DNA of 64,000 nucleotides from CAINEC01 sp046303115 (GTDB lineage: Bacteria; Bacteroidota; Bacteroidia; AKYH767-A; OLB10). Below are positions 1 through 8,805 of the stretch, piece after piece. Below the pieces are notes generated by a model. It saw only the letters and a program-made list of their open reading frames with translations. It had not been told where the DNA came from and searched no databases. The stretch lies in contig JBKCGZ010000026.1 of assembly GCA_046303115.1 (NCBI GenBank), positions 7,932 through 71,931 of the forward strand, given 5' to 3'. How positions within the stretch are numbered: position 1 is the stretch's first letter; the number at the start of each line of letters is the position of its first letter. A program made the translations under genes and the position numbers.

Positions 1-2
1 TA

Positions 3-818
3 TATGAGATTTGGAATAATGAAAAGAAAAAACTAACAAGTGAAACGCAAGGTTTTTTATTCTCATCTAAATTAGAAAATGGAGAGGTTGTTGTTTTTGG
101 TTATATAGAATATGAGTTTTTAAAAAACAGTATCGCAATAGCATCGCCAATAATTAATGCGAATGGAGATTGTTATTTGAATATTAATAGCTACCTGCAT
201 AAAAAAAGTTACAATTATCAGATTTTACAATTTGGAGATAAGGTAATTGATAACATAACAGATTCTAAACTGCTAAAAGAAAACTTTATTGGATTAAATA
301 AATTTAATGTAGATGCTAATCAGAGCGATTCTGTTGAGGCGAAGTATGTAGAATGGACGCTTTCCGCATCTGAAAATTTGACCGGCACAAAGGCACAGGC
401 TGCAAGAGATTTTACTAATGCGCTTACAATTTATTTTAACGACAACTTGGAGGTTTTATATAATTTATCTGGTAAAAATGCCGAAGAAATACTTAAAAAT
501 GGCACATGGAAAATTAATTCTGTTTCGTTTGCAGAGATATGGAATAAGAGTTTTGATAAAATAAAAAGCACACCATTGTGGATGGCGGTTAATATTGATA
601 GTACAGTCATCGATACTATTTACATGGATAATCTTGTTAATTGGGATTTTTATATTAATAATCAAAATTGGCTTGACTATATTCAACAAAAAAATTTCTT
701 GTTTTTAATCGTTAAAGTTAATTCAGATGCGATTCCTGTTGAGAAGTCAATTAAATATCAAAAAGGTTTGTTTACTCATAAGTGGAACAATCTTATTAAT
801 TTCGTAGAACTTTATTAA
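3..818 (+). CDS. Unrecognised protein, 5' truncated by the window edge
   Basis: The frame is open from base 3 of the window without a stop until the TAA ending at 818, so this is the C-terminal part (271 residues visible) of a longer gene. A TTG at 177 could be read as a start, but the reading frame continues well upstream of it with normal-looking protein, so I do not use it. The visible part is mixed alpha/beta-like, rich in Asn, Ile and Lys, with no membrane segment, sorting domain or motif that I recognise. It ends 12 bases before the phosphohexomutase gene in the same direction, so the two may be co-transcribed. No function is proposed. Confidence 0.6.
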   Translation, partial: YEIWNNEKKKLTSETQGFLFSSKLENGEVVVFGYIEYEFLKNSIAIASPIINANGDCYLNINSYLHKKSYNYQILQFGDKVIDNITDSKLLKENFIGLNKFNVDANQSDSVEAKYVEWTLSASENLTGTKAQAARDFTNALTIYFNDNLEVLYNLSGKNAEEILKNGTWKINSVSFAEIWNKSFDKIKSTPLWMAVNIDSTVIDTIYMDNLVNWDFYINNQNWLDYIQQKNFLFLIVKVNSDAIPVEKSIKYQKGLFTHKWNNLINFVELY

Positions 819-830
819 TCATTATTTAAA

Positions 831-2237
831 ATGTCGAAAATAAAATTTGGAACAGATGGTTGGAGAGCGATTATCGCAGAAGACTTTACAGTTGAAAATG
901 TTGCTCGTGTTGCTGAAGGAACAGCTCTGTGGTTACTAAAACAGAAAAATAATCCAGGCATAATTCTCGGCCACGACTGCCGTTTTGCAGGTGCCTTATT
1001 TTGTAATACAATCGCAAAAGTATTATGTTCTAAAGGTGTTTCAGTTACTATGTCGAAAGGATTTGTTTCTACGCCCATGGTTTCATTAGGAACAGTAAAA
1101 GAAAATAAAGATTTAGGTATCATCATTACCGCAAGTCATAATCCTCCAGAATACAACGGCTTTAAATTGAAAGGGTCTTTTGGTGGACCTTTGCTTCCTG
1201 CTCACGTAGCAGAAATAGAGGATCTAATTCCGGGAAAATGTACTGTTGATTATTCAAAAGTAGAATTAGAAAAATTTCAATCTGAAGGATTTCTCTCATA
1301 TATTGATTTAGAAACGATGTATTGCGATCATGTTGAAGCAAACTTCGATATGAACCTAATTAAGAATAGTGGATTGAACTTAGCATATGATGCGATGTAT
1401 GGGGCTGGTCAGAACGTGATTAAACGCATGTTGCCTGCAATAACCAAGTTGCATTGTGATTACAATCCTTCCTTTATGGGTCAGGCACCGGAGCCAATTC
1501 ATAAGAACCTAACAGAATTTTCAGAGTTAATTAAGCATGCAAAAAACATCGATTCTGGTTTGGTTACGGATGGTGATGCTGATCGTATCGGATTTTATGA
1601 TTCACAAGGAAATTTTGTTGATTCACATCATATTATTTTATTGCTGATTCATTATTTGTATAAGTACAAAGGAATGCGCGGCAAAGTAGTAACTGCTTTT
1701 TCAACTACACCTAAAGTAGCGAAGTTGTGCGCGCATTATGGTATCGAAATGGAAACCGTTAAAATCGGATTTAAGTATATCGCCGAAATTATGATTAAAG
1801 AAGATGTGCTGTTAGGTGGAGAAGAGTCGGGTGGAATAGCTATTAAAGGACATATCCCTGAACGTGATGGTATCTGGATGGGATTAACTCTTTGGGAGTT
1901 CATGGCAAAGAGTGGAAAAACATTAAATGATTTGATTAGTGAAGTATATGAAATTGTTGGTCCGTTTTCATTCGAGCGAAACGATTTGCATATTAAAGAA
2001 GAGTTAAAGCAATCAATTCTTAAAAATTGTTTAGCATCAAAATATACTTCTTTCGGAGATTATAAAATTGTAAGAACAGAAGATTTAGATGGGTTTAAAT
2101 ATTTCTTCGAAAATGGCGATTGGTTAATGATTCGTGCTTCTGGTACTGAACCTGTATTGCGTACCTATGCAGAATCTAATTCGCGTGAATCAGCATTCGC
2201 CATATTAAATGCCGCTAAAGAGACGTTGTTAAACTAA
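831..2237 (+). CDS. Phosphoglucomutase/phosphomannomutase family (alpha-D-phosphohexomutase)
   Basis: Cytoplasmic enzyme that shifts phosphate between C1 and C6 (or C1 and another position) of a hexose or hexosamine through a phosphoserine intermediate, feeding sugar-nucleotide and envelope synthesis. All four family signatures are present in order: the N-terminal FGTDGWR, the catalytic loop TASHNP with Ser102, the metal-binding loop DGDADR at 247-252, the sugar-binding loop GEESGG at 330-335, and the phosphate-binding loop RASGTEP at 435-441. Length (468) is normal for the family. The substrate (glucose, mannose or glucosamine phosphate) cannot be decided from motifs alone. The ATG at 831 directly precedes the conserved N-terminus. 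It follows the unknown gene by 12 bases and is followed within about 30 bases by a DUF2279 gene, so an operon is likely. Confidence 0.93.
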   Translation: MSKIKFGTDGWRAIIAEDFTVENVARVAEGTALWLLKQKNNPGIILGHDCRFAGALFCNTIAKVLCSKGVSVTMSKGFVSTPMVSLGTVKENKDLGIIITASHNPPEYNGFKLKGSFGGPLLPAHVAEIEDLIPGKCTVDYSKVELEKFQSEGFLSYIDLETMYCDHVEANFDMNLIKNSGLNLAYDAMYGAGQNVIKRMLPAITKLHCDYNPSFMGQAPEPIHKNLTEFSELIKHAKNIDSGLVTDGDADRIGFYDSQGNFVDSHHIILLLIHYLYKYKGMRGKVVTAFSTTPKVAKLCAHYGIEMETVKIGFKYIAEIMIKEDVLLGGEESGGIAIKGHIPERDGIWMGLTLWEFMAKSGKTLNDLISEVYEIVGPFSFERNDLHIKEELKQSILKNCLASKYTSFGDYKIVRTEDLDGFKYFFENGDWLMIRASGTEPVLRTYAESNSRESAFAILNAAKETLLN

Positions 2238-2265
2238 CGCTATGGCTATACGAGACATATCTAAA

Positions 2266-3162
2266 ATGAAAAGCATCATAATAATTATGGTGCTTTCGTT
2301 TTATTCTATGTGTTCGTTTGCACAGAATGATTCCATCAATTTAAAACAACGAAAAAAAATAATTATTACTAACGGAGTTCTTTCTTATACTGCTGGTATG
2401 ACTGGATTATATCAGTTGTGGTATAAGGAATATCCGAGGTCTTCCTTTCATTTTTTTAATGATATGGATGAATGGCAAAAGCAGGATAAGTTAGGTCATA
2501 TAGGGTCGGCTTACTATCTCTCTAAATGGTCAGGTGATTTGCTACAATATGCAGGTTTAGAAAATGACGATGCTGCTTTGTTTGGAGCTTTAAGTGGATT
2601 TGGATTTCAATTAACGATTGAAGTTTTTGATGGATTTAGTAGTGAATGGGGTTTCTCTGCAGGGGATTTAGTAGCTAATACCATTGGTGCTGGATTGTAT
2701 TATGTGCAACAAAGAGTTTGGAAAGATCAGTTAATCAAATATAAATTTTCTTATCATCCTACGGACATTGCGCAGTATGTTCCTTCTTTATTAGGAGAAA
2801 ATAGTACACAACGATTATTCAAAGATTATAACGGACAAACATATTGGCTGTCATTTAATTTACATGGCCTTGTTTTTAAAAATGAAAAATTTCCTGATTG
2901 GCTAAACCTGGCAATTGGATATAATGCAAATGGAATGACAGGCGCAAGGGTAAATCGAACGACATATAACGGTATTGCAATACCGCAGTATCAGCGGACG
3001 TATTCTTTTATTTTATCACCAGATATTGATATTACTAAAATTAAATCTAAGCGTAAAGCGATTAATTTTATAAAAGAAGCTTTCGGGTTTATTAAGTTTC
3101 CGTTGCCGGCAATTCGCTTTAATAAAAGTGGAAGCTTTAATGCAAAAGCTGTTTATCTGTAA
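2266..3162 (+). CDS. DUF2279-family exported protein
   Basis: Exported protein of unknown function resembling the DUF2279 family of Bacteroidota. An ATG at 2242 is also in frame, but the ATG at 2266 begins a clean signal peptide (short Lys-containing start, hydrophobic core, then FAQ), so I chose it; this gives 298 residues. The most typical part is the stretch with FNDMDEWQKQDKLGH followed by a hydrophobic Gly-rich region containing the EWGFSAGDLVANTIGAG segment, as in other DUF2279 proteins. The stop codon TAA abuts the stop of the convergent gene with no spacer (TAATTA). It may share a transcript with the upstream mutase. Family assignment is from memory of sequence pattern; the role is unknown. 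Confidence 0.7.
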   Translation: MKSIIIIMVLSFYSMCSFAQNDSINLKQRKKIIITNGVLSYTAGMTGLYQLWYKEYPRSSFHFFNDMDEWQKQDKLGHIGSAYYLSKWSGDLLQYAGLENDDAALFGALSGFGFQLTIEVFDGFSSEWGFSAGDLVANTIGAGLYYVQQRVWKDQLIKYKFSYHPTDIAQYVPSLLGENSTQRLFKDYNGQTYWLSFNLHGLVFKNEKFPDWLNLAIGYNANGMTGARVNRTTYNGIAIPQYQRTYSFILSPDIDITKIKSKRKAINFIKEAFGFIKFPLPAIRFNKSGSFNAKAVYL

Positions 3163-3891
3163 TTATTTTTTTCTTGGTTTCTTGTCAGGATTCTCATGAA
3201 AATAAAAGCGGACATCTAACGTCAAATAATCACCTTGTAAACTTGTTCTTCCTGTTGAGGTGGGTGTTTTTGTAAAGTCACGTTGAGGGTAATATTCCAC
3301 AAGTGTATTGTAGATTGAAGATAGCGAACGATGGTAGCTTGCGCCGATGTAGTATGTTCCTTTTTTACCGTTTCGATATTCCCATCCAATATTAGCTAAT
3401 ACGCCCGCATTGATTTTATTTCTTCTAGCTGAGTATTGTAACATGTAAGATGGCAGGTAAGTAAACACATCAGAAGGAAAGATATCAATTGATCCGCCCA
3501 TGGCTGCACTCATCCATATTTTTTTATCAAGCTGAATATAAATTAAAGCACTCAAAGGAATTTCATATCCGACAATTGAAAAATCACTCTGCGAAATAAA
3601 TGTTGTATCCCGTAATGTTAAATCATAATTACGTTTAACGTAAAGGATACCTGATTCTATTGTTAGTTTTTTTGTAACGCCTCTTCGCACTAAAACACCA
3701 GTGGTATATCCCGAATGTTGAGCAAGGGTATAATTGATTTTATTATCATCAAAATCTTTAGGACCTGTTCTGAAATAACTGCTGGAAAAAATTGGACGGT
3801 AGCAAAAGCCAAATTGTGTGGTGTTGATTTGTGCATTACTGCTTGTTGCAACAAAACAAAAAACAAATAAAAAATACAATTGCTTTTTCAT
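3163..3891 (-). CDS. Outer-membrane beta-barrel protein (PorT-like family)
   Basis: Probably a small outer-membrane beta barrel. A signal peptide is clear at the N-terminus (MKK, hydrophobic core, SNAQ). The rest alternates short polar and aromatic strands, with a TTGVLVRRGVTKKLTIESGILY segment typical of the outer-membrane beta-barrel domain of PorT-like Bacteroidota proteins. Length is 242 residues, the usual size for an eight- to ten-stranded barrel. The C-terminus ends in a basic tail (KPRKK) after the last predicted strand. The start codon lies five bases after a TTTG (TTTGCGCTATG), an arrangement seen at several other genes here. What it binds or transports is unknown. Confidence 0.65.
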   Translation of the reverse strand: MKKQLYFLFVFCFVATSSNAQINTTQFGFCYRPIFSSSYFRTGPKDFDDNKINYTLAQHSGYTTGVLVRRGVTKKLTIESGILYVKRNYDLTLRDTTFISQSDFSIVGYEIPLSALIYIQLDKKIWMSAAMGGSIDIFPSDVFTYLPSYMLQYSARRNKINAGVLANIGWEYRNGKKGTYYIGASYHRSLSSIYNTLVEYYPQRDFTKTPTSTGRTSLQGDYLTLDVRFYFHENPDKKPRKK

Positions 3892-3919
3892 AGCGCAAAA
3901 ATGCGAAAAAAAATTTCAG

Positions 3920-4510
3920 TTATTGAACTAATTCAAAGGTAATATTAGAAAAAGCCTGGGTGGATTCCACTTTTTTACAAATCCCTTTCTCATAAGTGTA
4001 GATACTGTTTTGTCCGTCGCCAGTTTCTAATAAATACTTATTACCTTCTTTTCTAAGATTTAAAAACTTGCCATGATTATCAGACCAAATTGTTTTCTGA
4101 TTTTTAGGCTCAGTAAAATAGAGGTCAGGGACAATTATCGTAATACTATGGTTGATTGTTGTTGCATCCCCATCTTTATCTTTGAAAATATACTGATTGC
4201 CTGTCAAAGTGGTTGTGTTTTCTGTTTGTTTCGCTCCGTTGACTAGCTGGATGAGTTTGGATGATTTTAATTTCCCATTCTCTACTATTGATTTCAAATC
4301 GTATTTAACTTCAACCGTAAATAACATAGTGGTTTTAATACTTGATTGTATAGTATAGGTAAAGTTATTTTTCTTCCCTGATTTATTAGCTATAAGAGTT
4401 CCGCTATCTTTCCCATCTACTTTCACCCTGTAAATTAGTTTTTGTGCTGATGCTATATGAGTAGCAAGGCAGAGCATGATTGTCAGAAGTTTAATATTCA
4501 GTTTGTACAT
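3920..4510 (-). CDS. Exported protein of unknown function (DUF6134-like)
   Basis: A 196-residue exported protein with an N-terminal signal peptide ending near ASAQ. The mature part looks like an all-beta protein: KLIYRVKVDGKDSGTL is followed by alternating strands and a segment with VPDLYFTEP. This resembles the DUF6134 family found in Bacteroidota, but I assign it from general pattern only. No catalytic motif is visible. It lies 28 bases upstream of the beta-barrel gene on the same strand, so the two may form an operon for periplasmic or outer-membrane components. Confidence 0.6.
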   Translation of the reverse strand: MYKLNIKLLTIMLCLATHIASAQKLIYRVKVDGKDSGTLIANKSGKKNNFTYTIQSSIKTTMLFTVEVKYDLKSIVENGKLKSSKLIQLVNGAKQTENTTTLTGNQYIFKDKDGDATTINHSITIIVPDLYFTEPKNQKTIWSDNHGKFLNLRKEGNKYLLETGDGQNSIYTYEKGICKKVESTQAFSNITFELVQ

Positions 4511-4522
4511 ACTATCAAATAA

Positions 4523-4551
4523 AAAGAGCCGCTACATTGTAACGGCTCTTT
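4523..4551 (-). terminator. Rho-independent terminator of the secreted hydrolase gene
   Basis: Perfect nine-base arms, AAAGAGCCG at 4523-4531 and CGGCTCTTT at 4543-4551, with an 11-base loop. On the minus strand the second arm is followed by more T residues, so it ends transcription of the gene whose stop is at 4567. Confidence 0.85.
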
Positions 4552-4566
4552 TAGTTATTTTATTGA

Positions 4567-6111
4567 TTAATTGAAAATTAATTTTCCAGTAGCTTCTCCT
4601 TTGTCAAATGTTGTTCGAATAATGTAAACACCTGCATCTAGTTTATTTCTTTCGATAGTAAACTGACGATTGTTGACACCTTCAACATTTAAAACTAAGT
4701 TTCCTAAAATGTCATAAACTTTTACGTTTCTGATATCACCTGCTAACATATCTGCAAAAATAGTAGTTGTAGATTGTGCTGGATTCGGACTAACACGAAC
4801 GTTTGAAGAAAGATTCTCCAAATAGTTAATGCTCGTTGTTAAACCTAAACAAGTTACGATACGAGGATTTACATAACCCATGATGGTATCGATATAAGCA
4901 GTTGCTTTTGCTTTCGACATATCAGGGTTTGTTAAAAGAGCATTTTGATATACCGCTGTTCCTTGTGCCGCAGGGTATCCTAAGAATTGAGCAACCGCAA
5001 CAGTCGTTGTTGAATCGTACCAATCCCATGGACCTGATTGAGGATTTGTCGCTGTATAGAACGGATAAAGTCCTTCAATACCGCCATTAACAGATGCTGC
5101 ATACGTTGATAATGCATCATTGAAGTTTGCATTGATCATACAGTTGTTGTTTCCAAGTAATTCAGACTTTTGCGCAACAATTGAACTTCCTGAAACGTCT
5201 ACTACGAAATCACCAGTAGTAGGTACGATAACCGCACCATTACCATAAGGAGCAAATGGATCACTCACTACGTGAAATCCTACAATTGGACAATCACCAG
5301 CTTCTAACCATGATGAATCGCCTAATGCACCTCCCATATTAAATACGAAATCTACATCTGAAGTGTAACCTGGGTTGTTGTTTGGATTGTTTAATAGAGG
5401 AATTCCTCCAAAGCCATCAAAGTCGCCAATTAATGCTTGATTTACATAACTCTGGCCAGCTACAAAACCATAAGTAGCATTAGTGGTTTGAGCAAGGAAT
5501 TTTGGTAAGTTGATTTCTATTGTTTTGTCTACAGTGGCACATGCTAAAGCAACATAACCACCGCTTCCGTATCCGCCCATAATGATTTTTGTTGTGTCAA
5601 TTCCGTAAGTAGACGCGTTTGCTTTAAAGAAACGAACACTTGATTTCGCATCTTGCATGGCACGGTAAACAGCTTGCAATAATGTTCCTGTTCTGATATC
5701 TTGTCCAGCAGCACCTGTAGCAGCAGGGTTCCATCCTAAACGGTAAGAAACAGCAGCAGCTACATAACCACGTTTAGCTAATTCCGTACATGTGAAAACG
5801 ATATTGCTATCTCTTCTTCCTCCATTAGGGGAGCCATTAATTACTGGAGGTAAAAAGCTTCCCGTATGTAAAATAATTACAAGCGGGCGTTGAGATAATG
5901 GATCAGTTGCTCCAGCAGGTTGATAAACATCTGCTTTAAGGTCAACTGCTGTTGGAGTGCCTGTTAAAACCTGGATATTGTTTGCGTAAACAACGTCAGG
6001 AGTAACGGATGCTGATGGGAATATTGGCGACAAATAGCGTTGTGCCATAGCTCCATGAAAGCATAAAGCTGGTAACGTTAATACAAGTAAGAATTGTAGT
6101 AGTTTTTTCAT
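4567..6111 (-). CDS. Secreted alpha/beta-hydrolase with T9SS type A sorting domain
   Basis: Secreted esterase-like hydrolase. The ATG at 6111 is chosen over one at 6147 because it begins a standard signal peptide (MKKLLQFLL to AMAQ). Features in order: an oxyanion-type segment RPLVIILHTGSF, a CTELAKRGYVAAAVSYRLGWN segment typical of dienelactone hydrolase and carboxylesterase folds, and a nucleophile elbow GGYGSGG with Ser183. The elbow reads Y-G-S-G-G rather than the canonical G-x-S-x-G, so the first glycine is replaced by tyrosine. The last 80 residues (VRVSPNPAQ, then KVYDILGNLV, then LDAGVYIIR) form a type A sorting domain for type IX secretion, so it should be released or anchored at the surface. 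Length is 514. The substrate is unknown. A strong terminator follows. Confidence 0.85.
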   Translation of the reverse strand: MKKLLQFLLVLTLPALCFHGAMAQRYLSPIFPSASVTPDVVYANNIQVLTGTPTAVDLKADVYQPAGATDPLSQRPLVIILHTGSFLPPVINGSPNGGRRDSNIVFTCTELAKRGYVAAAVSYRLGWNPAATGAAGQDIRTGTLLQAVYRAMQDAKSSVRFFKANASTYGIDTTKIIMGGYGSGGYVALACATVDKTIEINLPKFLAQTTNATYGFVAGQSYVNQALIGDFDGFGGIPLLNNPNNNPGYTSDVDFVFNMGGALGDSSWLEAGDCPIVGFHVVSDPFAPYGNGAVIVPTTGDFVVDVSGSSIVAQKSELLGNNNCMINANFNDALSTYAASVNGGIEGLYPFYTATNPQSGPWDWYDSTTTVAVAQFLGYPAAQGTAVYQNALLTNPDMSKAKATAYIDTIMGYVNPRIVTCLGLTTSINYLENLSSNVRVSPNPAQSTTTIFADMLAGDIRNVKVYDILGNLVLNVEGVNNRQFTIERNKLDAGVYIIRTTFDKGEATGKLIFN

Positions 6112-6223
6112 AGAAAGATTTTTTAGGTTTTGTGTAAAAATAAACACTTATTCCGATTTTCATAGTATTGTAAAAAAAACTTATAAGGATTTTACCTTTA
6201 ATAAATGGCGTTGAGTAATGTTG

Positions 6224-6231
6224 TAAATTTG
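6224..6231 (+). promoter_or_regulatory. -7 promoter element TAAATTTG, start codon five bases on
   Basis: Exact TAnnTTTG element. It runs straight into the start codon as TTTGCCCTATG with ATG at 6236, so the transcript would begin at or next to the start codon. No clear -33 TTG at ideal spacing. Confidence 0.5.
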
Positions 6232-6235
6232 CCCT

Positions 6236-7900
6236 ATGTTGGTCCGAACAATATCGCTTATGCAAAGGTCATTTTTGATGATGATTCTTATGGTGGCTTT
6301 TTTATCGGATTCTTTCGGGCAGTGTATTTCAATTTTTCCCTACAACGAGAATTTTGAAAATTCAAACGGTAATTGGACTGCTGGTGGGACCAATAGCGAT
6401 TGGGCTTGGGGTACTCCAGTTAAAACAACTATAAATTCAGCATCTTCTGGAGCTAAATGCTGGATTAGCGGCAATTTATCAGGTAACTCGTATAATGGAG
6501 GTGAGAAATCATTTGTGGAAAGTCCTTGTTTTGACTTTACTTCTTTGATAAATCCGATAATTAAATTTTCAATTTTTTGGGATACAGAACGACAATACGA
6601 CGGTGGCAGCTTCCAATTCTCAATTAACAATGGCCAAACTTGGTCGAATGTTGGAAACTCGAATGATCCATCAGATTGTTATAATAAGAATTGGTTTAAT
6701 AGCTCAAACATTACTAATCTTAGCGGATTAGCGTCTCCAACTCATGGCTGGTCGGGGAATCTGCAAAATAGTTCTGGAGGATGTTTGGGTGGAAATGGAA
6801 GTGGACAGTGGGTAGAAGCTTCGCACTGTATTGGTTTTTTAGCTGGGAAACCCTCCGTTAAATTTCGTTTTATTTTTGGTTCTGGCACCACTTGTAACAA
6901 TTACGACGGGATTGCATTCGATGATTTTTTTATTGGTGAAATTCTAGAGCCAATTTATGATTTTCAATTTAATTGTACTGGAAATAATATCGTAGACTTT
7001 GCTGCTACATCAACAGATTGTCCTGCTTCTTACGCGTGGAATTTTGATGACGTTAATTCATCCAACAATATAGGTTCAGGAGCATCAGTTTCTCATATCT
7101 TTTCAGCACCAGGTAGTTATAATGTTAGCTTAACAATAACGTATCCATGTATTGGAACTCGAGTTATAAATAAACAGGTAATAATTCCTGAATTAATCGT
7201 TACGACTTCAGACGTAACTTGTCTTGATGATTCTAATGGAACGGCTATGGTTACTGTTAGTTTAGTGAATAATCCTATGATAAAGTGGTTGCCATCGGGC
7301 AGTACAGGTAGTAGTATTGATAGCTTGTTTCCTGGTCAATATTTTGTAACCATCTTAGGAGCTACGGGATTGTGTGAGACGACAAAGCCATTTACAATTG
7401 GTGTTGGTCCCGATGCAGATCCTAAAGTTAATATAGGAGGTTTGATAAAAATTTGTCCTGGTGATGCGGTTAAATTAAATGCAGGAAATTTTAATAAATA
7501 CTCATGGAATACAGGTGATACAACATCGTTTATCGTGGTTTCTGACTCAGGTTTTTATTCTGTATTAGTAGAAAATGCTTCAGGATGTACTGCAAGCGAT
7601 TCAGCTCAAATAGTAGTTGGTTGCGGAAATAATCTTTGGTTCCCTTCTGCATTTACACCAGATGAAGACGGAGTTAATGATTTATTCTTGGGGTATGGAA
7701 ATGATGTTAATGAATATCAGCTCATCATATTTAATCGAATGGGACAAGTTGTGTTTGAAACGAAGGATGTTTCAAAGGGATGGGATGGAATGGTAGAAGG
7801 AGTACCCTCGCAAATTGGGGTTTACGGATATACGGTGCGTTATAAATTTGATAATGCTGATAGTATTAGAAAAAGAGGTATTTTTACTTTAATAAGATAG
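6236..7900 (+). CDS. Secreted PKD-domain protein with CHU_C (type B T9SS) C-terminal domain
   Basis: Large secreted surface protein. The N-terminus has a signal peptide ending near SFGQ. Next comes a jelly-roll-like region (NENFENSNGNWT to about residue 230, with DGIAFDDFFIG), as in MAM/LamG-like adhesion domains. A PKD domain follows (YAWNFDDVN, then VSHIFSAPGSYNVSLTI), then an Ig-like region with CPGDAVKLNAG. The C-terminus is the gliding-associated CHU_C domain (FPSAFTPDEDGVNDLF, then YQLIIFNRMGQVVFE and GWDG), the type B signal for type IX secretion. I keep the ATG at 6236 rather than 6260 because it sits five bases after an exact -7 element, as at other genes here. The stop is only three bases before the first MbnP-like gene, so it is probably the first gene of that operon. 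Confidence 0.85.
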   Translation: MLVRTISLMQRSFLMMILMVAFLSDSFGQCISIFPYNENFENSNGNWTAGGTNSDWAWGTPVKTTINSASSGAKCWISGNLSGNSYNGGEKSFVESPCFDFTSLINPIIKFSIFWDTERQYDGGSFQFSINNGQTWSNVGNSNDPSDCYNKNWFNSSNITNLSGLASPTHGWSGNLQNSSGGCLGGNGSGQWVEASHCIGFLAGKPSVKFRFIFGSGTTCNNYDGIAFDDFFIGEILEPIYDFQFNCTGNNIVDFAATSTDCPASYAWNFDDVNSSNNIGSGASVSHIFSAPGSYNVSLTITYPCIGTRVINKQVIIPELIVTTSDVTCLDDSNGTAMVTVSLVNNPMIKWLPSGSTGSSIDSLFPGQYFVTILGATGLCETTKPFTIGVGPDADPKVNIGGLIKICPGDAVKLNAGNFNKYSWNTGDTTSFIVVSDSGFYSVLVENASGCTASDSAQIVVGCGNNLWFPSAFTPDEDGVNDLFLGYGNDVNEYQLIIFNRMGQVVFETKDVSKGWDGMVEGVPSQIGVYGYTVRYKFDNADSIRKRGIFTLIR

Positions 7901-7903
7901 ATT

Positions 7904-8683
7904 ATGAAAAAGAGATTAATTTATGTAGTTGTTGCTTTATGTACAATGTTATTTGTATCATGCGACAAAAATGAAACAAGCGATCCTAATGGAAACACAA
8001 TACTTCCTGGAACACTCAGTGTAGAGTTTGTCAATAAGGTGGATAATCAAGACTTGGATATAACAGGGAATACCAATTATATTAATTCTTTAGGAGAAGA
8101 GTTTTCGGTGAATGTTTTTAAGTATTACATCACCAATATTCGATTAATTAAACCTGATAGCTCCAAATATTATCTTCCAGAAACATATTGGTTGGTCGAT
8201 GCGGAAAAGCCACTTTCATTCTTGAATAAGCTTAATAATGTTGCGGCCGGAAAATACATTGGGGTGGAATTTATGATTGGTGTTGATAGTGCGACGCTTG
8301 CTAAGGGTGTGCAGGGTGGCGCTCTAGATCCGAGTAACGGAATGGTTTGGAGCTGGACAACTGGGTATATATTCGTGAAGATGGAAGGGCGTTGTCCTAC
8401 GGCAGGAACTGATAGTCTGTTTCAATATCACATAAGTGGCTATCATGATTATGATGGTACTAATTCGTTAAGATGGTCGACTGTGTATTTTAATGGTCAA
8501 ACAATCGATGTAAATAAGTCGTTAAATACAAAAATTCAAATTAAGACAGACGTTCAGGAGTTCTTTAAAAATCCTAACGATTGGAGTATATCTGATATGC
8601 CTAATGTTACTTCACCGGGCCATTTGCCTCCGATTATTGCTGATAATTATAAGGATATGTTTTCGTTTATCCGAGTTAATTAG
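7904..8683 (+). CDS. MbnP-family lipoprotein, copy 1
   Basis: Predicted surface or periplasmic lipoprotein of the MbnP family, proteins linked to copper handling and partnered with the di-heme enzyme MbnH. The signal peptide ends in a lipobox, LFVSC, with Cys20 as the lipidated residue. Family features are the strand pattern FSVNVFKYYITNIRLI, then KYIGVEFMIGVDS, then the GMVWSW motif (Trp149 and Trp151) and GYIFVKMEG, followed by HISGYHD with possible metal-binding histidines. Length is 259, normal for the family. In characterised MbnP a tryptophan is converted to kynurenine by MbnH; which Trp, and whether that happens here, is inference. Neighbours support it: a paralogue and an MbnH-like gene follow. 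Confidence 0.85.
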   Translation: MKKRLIYVVVALCTMLFVSCDKNETSDPNGNTILPGTLSVEFVNKVDNQDLDITGNTNYINSLGEEFSVNVFKYYITNIRLIKPDSSKYYLPETYWLVDAEKPLSFLNKLNNVAAGKYIGVEFMIGVDSATLAKGVQGGALDPSNGMVWSWTTGYIFVKMEGRCPTAGTDSLFQYHISGYHDYDGTNSLRWSTVYFNGQTIDVNKSLNTKIQIKTDVQEFFKNPNDWSISDMPNVTSPGHLPPIIADNYKDMFSFIRVN

Positions 8684-8722
8684 AAATGTTTGATAATTGT
8701 CATGATTACGATTAATTAAAAC

Positions 8723-8755
8723 TTTGCACATTTGAATTTGTTGAACTTATATTTG
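8723..8755 (+). promoter_or_regulatory. Promoter of the second MbnP-like gene
   Basis: TTTG at 8723-8726 and TATATTTG (exact TAnnTTTG) at 8748-8755 are separated by 21 bases, as in Bacteroidota sigma-ABfr promoters. Transcription would start near 8760, about 45 bases before the ATG at 8806. This lets the second MbnP and the MbnH gene be expressed apart from the first. Confidence 0.65.
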
Positions 8756-8805
8756 CAAATAGAGTTACCACAGAAAAGTAGAAACAAAACATCTAACTAA
8801 AAATT

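Noticed and set aside
177..818. TTG at 177 as the start of the first gene
   Set aside because: The same frame is open and protein-like from the window edge, so the TTG is internal.
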